DNA of 8,382 nt, taken from Paracoccaceae bacterium. GTDB taxonomy: Bacteria; Pseudomonadota; Alphaproteobacteria; Rhodobacterales; Rhodobacteraceae. The position numbers were made by a program, and so were the translations under genes. The notes beneath the pieces were generated by a model, which was not told where the DNA came from, searched no databases, and saw only the letters and a list, made by a program, of their open reading frames with translations. The stretch is taken from positions 1 through 8,382 of the forward strand of contig PWWF01000309.1 of the NCBI GenBank assembly GCA_003561595.1, in the 5' to 3' direction. This document shows, piece by piece, positions 5,862-8,382 of the stretch (its first letter is position 1; the number at the start of each line of letters is the position of its first letter).

Positions 5862-6830
5862 TCAGCGATATTCGATGATTTGGGCATCCTGACGGCGAAG
5901 CCTGCGCCACCAATACTGCCCCATCCCCCACAGGTTCGAGAACTTGCTGAGCATGACCAGCCCGGCCGCCTGCATGGCCCGCCCTGGCGCAAGCCCCATG
6001 TGCCGGAACCGCAGGGCCTGGCGCGTGACGGAGATGGCGTAAAGCGCCGCAACGCCGATCACGCCGGGGGGCCAGACAGCCGCGAGGACAAGCGCCAGCG
6101 CGGGCAGTGCCCCGCCCCAGATCAGCGCGCGACGCCGGGACGCGTTGGCCGCGCCGGGATGCAGGGCGCCCAGTTCGGCAAAGCTATGGCCCGCGCGGAT
6201 CATGCGCCGGTTCCAGTTGCCAAAGGCGTGCAGCGCCACGTCATGATGCACCATCGGGGCATCGATCCCCCATGTCTGCCAGCCCGCCTTGCGCATGCGC
6301 AGGAACATCTCATCATCTTCGGCGGCTATCATGGTGTCGCGGAACCCGCCCGTCTGCTCGAACGCGGTGCTGCGGGCCAGAAATGTGCCAATCCCGCCCG
6401 TGTCGGGCCCTGTGGGTTTCTGCCATTCCCAGTTGGTCAGCCAGTTATAGAGCGAATGCTCAGGCTGCTCTTCGGCATAGCGCCCGATCACAAGTCCTGC
6501 TTCGGGGTGGTCGTGCAGGAACGCATGGGCCGTCTGGGGCCAGTCAGGCTGCAGGATGCAATCGCCATCAATGAAATGCACGAATGCGGCGCGCTCTGGT
6601 CCCAGCGCGGCGAATCCTTCGTTGCGTGCCCGCGCGGCGCTGAAAGGGCGCGCGGGGTCGAGCGCGACAGTCTTGGCCCCCATGGCCTGCGCCAGTGCAA
6701 CGGAACCGTCATTCGAGCCGCTATCGACATAAATGACCCGCCGCGCGTGTGTGGCGACGGCTTGCAGGGCATGCGCCAGGCGCTGCCCTTCATTGCGGCC
6801 GATCACGACGGCATCCATCTGTGGTGTCAC
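5862..6830 (-). CDS. Family 2 glycosyltransferase, membrane-associated
   Basis: 322 residues. The GT-A fold motifs are in order: VVIGRNEG (8-15), VDSGSNDGS (35-43, nucleotide-binding Asp), RNEGF (69-73), the metal site DGD (88-90), GGFRD (161-165), the acidic AEDDE (170-174) and HHDVALHAFGNWNRR (195-209). Hydrophobic segments at about 235-253 and 256-270 would anchor it in the inner membrane with the catalytic part in the cytoplasm. It probably moves a sugar from a nucleotide donor to a lipid or growing glycan; donor and acceptor are unknown. The first start is GTG at 6830, with no good ribosome site and a 10-bp hairpin ending 3 bases upstream; ATG at 6818 (residue 5) is a fair alternative. 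It lies between the 60-residue gene (65-base gap) and the fusion gene (33-base gap) and is probably cotranscribed with both. Confidence 0.92.
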   Translation of the reverse strand: MTPQMDAVVIGRNEGQRLAHALQAVATHARRVIYVDSGSNDGSVALAQAMGAKTVALDPARPFSAARARNEGFAALGPERAAFVHFIDGDCILQPDWPQTAHAFLHDHPEAGLVIGRYAEEQPEHSLYNWLTNWEWQKPTGPDTGGIGTFLARSTAFEQTGGFRDTMIAAEDDEMFLRMRKAGWQTWGIDAPMVHHDVALHAFGNWNRRMIRAGHSFAELGALHPGAANASRRRALIWGGALPALALVLAAVWPPGVIGVAALYAISVTRQALRFRHMGLAPGRAMQAAGLVMLSKFSNLWGMGQYWWRRLRRQDAQIIEYR

Positions 6831-6833
6831 GGG

Positions 6834-6875
6834 TCTGCTATCCGAATGGGTGTTTGAGCCCAGGGGGATAGCAGA
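6834..6875 (-). promoter_or_regulatory. Long hairpin immediately before the glycosyltransferase start
   Basis: In the minus-strand transcript, TCTGCTATCC (6875-6866) pairs perfectly with GGATAGCAGA (6843-6834). The 22-base loop holds a nested TGGG/CCCA stem (6862-6859 with 6850-6847) separated by a 3x3 interior loop. The 3' arm ends three bases before the GTG at 6830 and covers where a ribosome site would lie. It begins 20 bases after the stop of the 60-residue gene. No T run follows in the minus direction, so a translational switch, transcript-end protection or a protein operator seems as likely as termination. Confidence 0.55.
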
Positions 6876-6895
6876 TTATCGGGTTTTGGCCAGAC

Positions 6896-7078
6896 TCAGG
6901 CGTCGCGCTTGCGCTCCAGCGTTGCAAATGCCGCAGCGCGCTGGCTGGGCATGTCGCGTTTCTGTGCAAGTATCTTGCGGGGGGACATCCGTGGCAGCAG
7001 GCTGCGGGCGATGCGTATATACTGGCCAAGGCTGCCCGCGTGGCTGTCGCGTGGCTGATCGATCAGGTGACGGCTCAT
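6896..7078 (-). CDS. Small basic protein of unknown function (60 residues)
   Basis: The protein starts MSRHLIDQPRDSHAGSLGQY and ends FATLERKRDA. It is rich in Arg/Lys, with no signal peptide, membrane segment or cysteines, and I recognise no family. Support for a real gene: ATG at 7078 preceded by a near-perfect GGAGGAGGAG ribosome site, a plausible promoter at 7108-7135, and its own intergenic space, so it is not a shadow of another gene. The same frame stays open far upstream through leuB on the opposite strand, which could mislead a gene caller into a 388-residue product; the ribosome site marks the true start. The overlapping in-frame ATG five codons earlier (MEEES) lies inside that ribosome site and is unlikely. 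It may be cotranscribed with the glycosyltransferase. The basic character could suit nucleic acid or membrane-surface contact, but this is a guess. Confidence 0.72.
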   Translation of the reverse strand: MSRHLIDQPRDSHAGSLGQYIRIARSLLPRMSPRKILAQKRDMPSQRAAAFATLERKRDA

Positions 7079-7107
7079 GCTCTCCTCCTCCATGGAAAAC
7101 GTGGGGC

Positions 7108-7135
7108 AGGGTATCACAGATGCCGGTTTTGCCAA
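7108..7135 (-). promoter_or_regulatory. Predicted promoter of the 60-residue gene (and possibly the glycan operon)
   Basis: On the minus strand, TTGGCA (7135-7130; five of six matches to TTGACA) and TACCCT (7113-7108) are 16 bases apart; shifting the -35 by one base (TTTGGC) gives 17. Transcription would start near 7101, leaving a leader of about 22 bases with the GGAGGAGGAG site. It is back to back with the leuB promoter. Confidence 0.45.
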
Positions 7136-7148
7136 AGCCGACGCTGCC

Positions 7149-7177
7149 TTGACGCCCCGTCGGGCACAAGCTAGCGA
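7149..7177 (+). promoter_or_regulatory. Predicted promoter of leuB
   Basis: TTGACG (7149-7154) and TAGCGA (7172-7177) are separated by 17 bases. The -35 is strong for an alphaproteobacterium; the -10 is weak. Initiation near 7184 would give a leader of about 20 bases containing the AAGGA ribosome site. There is no room for a leader-peptide attenuator downstream of this promoter. A GACG-CCC-CGTC dyad lies at the spacer's left end. Confidence 0.42.
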
Positions 7178-7204
7178 AGTCGCGTCGTGAGAAAAGGACC
7201 AGAC

Positions 7205-8308
7205 ATGCCCAATCCATCCCTGCTTATTCTGCCCGGCGACGGGATCGGCCCCGAAGTGATGGCCGAGGTGCGCCGCATCATTGACTGGTTCGGTGGAAAA
7301 CGCGGACTGGTCTTTGATGTCAGCGAGGACCTTGTCGGCGGCTGCGCCTATGACGCGCATGGCACGCCGCTGCATGATGACACCATGGCCCGCGCACAAG
7401 AGGTCGATGCCGTTCTGCTGGGGGCCGTGGGCGGGCCGAAATACGATGATCTGGATTTCAGCGTAAAGCCCGAGCGCGGGTTGCTGCGGCTGCGCAAGGA
7501 GATGGACCTCTTCTCGAACCTGCGCCCGGCGCAGTGTTTCGACGCGCTGGCGGATTTCTCGTCGCTCAAGCGGGATGTCGTGGCCGGTCTGGACATCATG
7601 ATCGTGCGCGAACTGACATCCGGTGTCTATTTCGGCGAACCGCGCGGGATTTTCAAAGAGGGCAATGAGCGTGTGGGCATCAACACCCAGCGCTACACCG
7701 AATCCGAGATCGCACGCGTGGCGCGCTCGGCCTTTGAATTGGCGATGAAGCGCGACCGTAAGCTGTGTTCGATGGAAAAGGCCAATGTCATGGAATCGGG
7801 CATCCTGTGGCGCGATGTGGTGACCGAGGTGTCCCGCGACTACCCCGAGGTCGAACTGTCGCATATGTATGCCGATGCGGGCGCGATGCAGTTGACGCGC
7901 TGGCCCAAGCAGTTCGATGTGATCGTGACCGACAATCTGTTCGGCGATCTGCTGTCGGATCTGGCGGCGATGCTGACGGGCTCGCTTGGCATGCTGCCCT
8001 CGGCAAGCCTGGGCGCACCGATGGCGAATGGTCGCCCCAAGGCGCTTTATGAGCCCGTCCACGGTTCCGCGCCCGATATTGCGGGCCAGGGCAAGGCGAA
8101 CCCGATCGCCTGTATCCTGAGTTTCGCCATGGCGTTACGCTATTCCTTCGATCAGGGCGCAGAGGCCGCGCGGCTGGAAGCTGCTGTCGAGCGCGTGCTG
8201 GCCGACGGGTTGCGGACCGCCGATCTGATGGGGCCAGAGGGCGGCACGCCGGTTTCGACCTCGGGGATGGGGGATGCTATTCTGGGGGCGCTTGACGCCA
8301 GCCTGTAG
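7205..8308 (+). CDS. leuB: 3-Isopropylmalate dehydrogenase
   Basis: 367 residues, normal length. This cytoplasmic NAD-dependent enzyme oxidises and decarboxylates 3-isopropylmalate to 2-oxoisocaproate, the third step of leucine synthesis. Family landmarks are all present: [10 protein letters not shown] (9-18), LRK/LRP arginines R97 and R107, R135 ([15 protein letters not shown], with Y142), K192 (MEKANVME), D224, D248 and D252 ([12 protein letters not shown]), and the NAD site [12 protein letters not shown] (283-294) with the Asp typical of NAD rather than NADP use. ATG 7205 is preferred over an in-frame GTG at 7187 because AAGGA lies 6 bases upstream and the GTG would place that site inside the gene. 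It is divergent from the 60-residue gene. No other leu gene lies in the window. A GC-rich hairpin follows 15 bases after the stop. Confidence 0.98.
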   Translation: MPNPSLLILPGDGIGPEVMAEVRRIIDWFGGKRGLVFDVSEDLVGGCAYDAHGTPLHDDTMARAQEVDAVLLGAVGGPKYDDLDFSVKPERGLLRLRKEMDLFSNLRPAQCFDALADFSSLKRDVVAGLDIMIVRELTSGVYFGEPRGIFKEGNERVGINTQRYTESEIARVARSAFELAMKRDRKLCSMEKANVMESGILWRDVVTEVSRDYPEVELSHMYADAGAMQLTRWPKQFDVIVTDNLFGDLLSDLAAMLTGSLGMLPSASLGAPMANGRPKALYEPVHGSAPDIAGQGKANPIACILSFAMALRYSFDQGAEAARLEAAVERVLADGLRTADLMGPEGGTPVSTSGMGDAILGALDASL

Positions 8309-8322
8309 GGCGGTCCTGGCGT

Positions 8323-8341
8323 CGGGCGGGGTAAGCGCCCG
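8323..8341 (+). terminator. GC hairpin after leuB, possible terminator
   Basis: CGGGCG (8323-8328) pairs with CGCCCG (8336-8341) around a 7-base loop, 15 bases past the leuB stop. No T run follows, so termination here would be weak or need Rho. The rest of the window to 8382 shows no gene. Confidence 0.35.
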
Positions 8342-8382
8342 CTCGGCGTGCCCACCCACCCGCCCTTGCACGCCTCGCGGGC

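Noticed and set aside
5238..6857. 539-codon open frame on the plus strand
   Set aside because: It lies antisense over the glycosyltransferase and the start of the fusion gene, both of which carry clear family motifs. The translation has low-complexity, His/Arg/Gln-rich shadow composition and no family motif.
7187..7204. Upstream GTG start for leuB
   Set aside because: It would place the AAGGA ribosome site inside the coding region; ATG 7205 gives the usual family N-terminus.
6896..8062. 388-codon open frame on the minus strand
   Set aside because: Most of it is the shadow of leuB. Only its last 60 codons, after a strong ribosome site at the leuB-free region, are accepted as a real small gene.

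Overview
The window looks like chromosomal DNA from a GC-rich alphaproteobacterium, most likely Rhodobacterales/Rhodobacteraceae. Three things point there: GC-biased codon use throughout, the arrangement argH - small lipoprotein - small membrane protein - lysA (remembered as common in that family), and a perfect TTAA-N7-TTAA CtrA-type box in front of a cyclic-di-GMP gene. I see no transposase, tRNA, rRNA, CRISPR array or phage gene.

Layout. (1) Positions 1-1977, minus strand: an amino-acid biosynthesis operon transcribed argH, a 47-residue lipoprotein, a DUF2834-like membrane protein, then lysA, of which only the first 15 codons are present. The first three genes are joined by two ATGA stop/start overlaps. 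(2) Positions 1978-2152: a divergent control region with an argH promoter, a 17-bp dyad and the CtrA-like box. (3) 2153-2998, plus strand: a stand-alone EAL-domain phosphodiesterase with all expected catalytic residues. (4) 2999-3299: a non-coding stretch rich in inverted repeats. (5) 3300-3725, plus strand: a UspF/G-like universal stress protein with a degenerate nucleotide-binding motif. (6) 3729-7078, minus strand: a three-gene unit transcribed as an unrecognised 60-residue basic protein, a family-2 glycosyltransferase, and a 699-residue fusion of a Gfo/Idh/MocA oxidoreductase with an extended SDR epimerase/dehydratase. (7) 7205-8308, plus strand: leuB, divergent from the 60-residue gene and separated from it by back-to-back promoters.

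How the parts fit. argH, lysA and leuB are housekeeping genes of Arg, Lys and Leu synthesis. The less ordinary part is the glycosyltransferase/fusion pair. One polypeptide carries two NAD(P)-dependent sugar-modifying modules beside a glycosyltransferase, which suggests that a modified sugar is made and attached to a surface glycan or lipid. A long hairpin ends three bases before the proposed glycosyltransferase start and may control it. The EAL protein with its CtrA-like box would tie c-di-GMP turnover to the CtrA regulon. No wholly new system is obvious; the 60-aa/GT2/fusion unit and the structured 2999-3299 region are the best candidates for follow-up.
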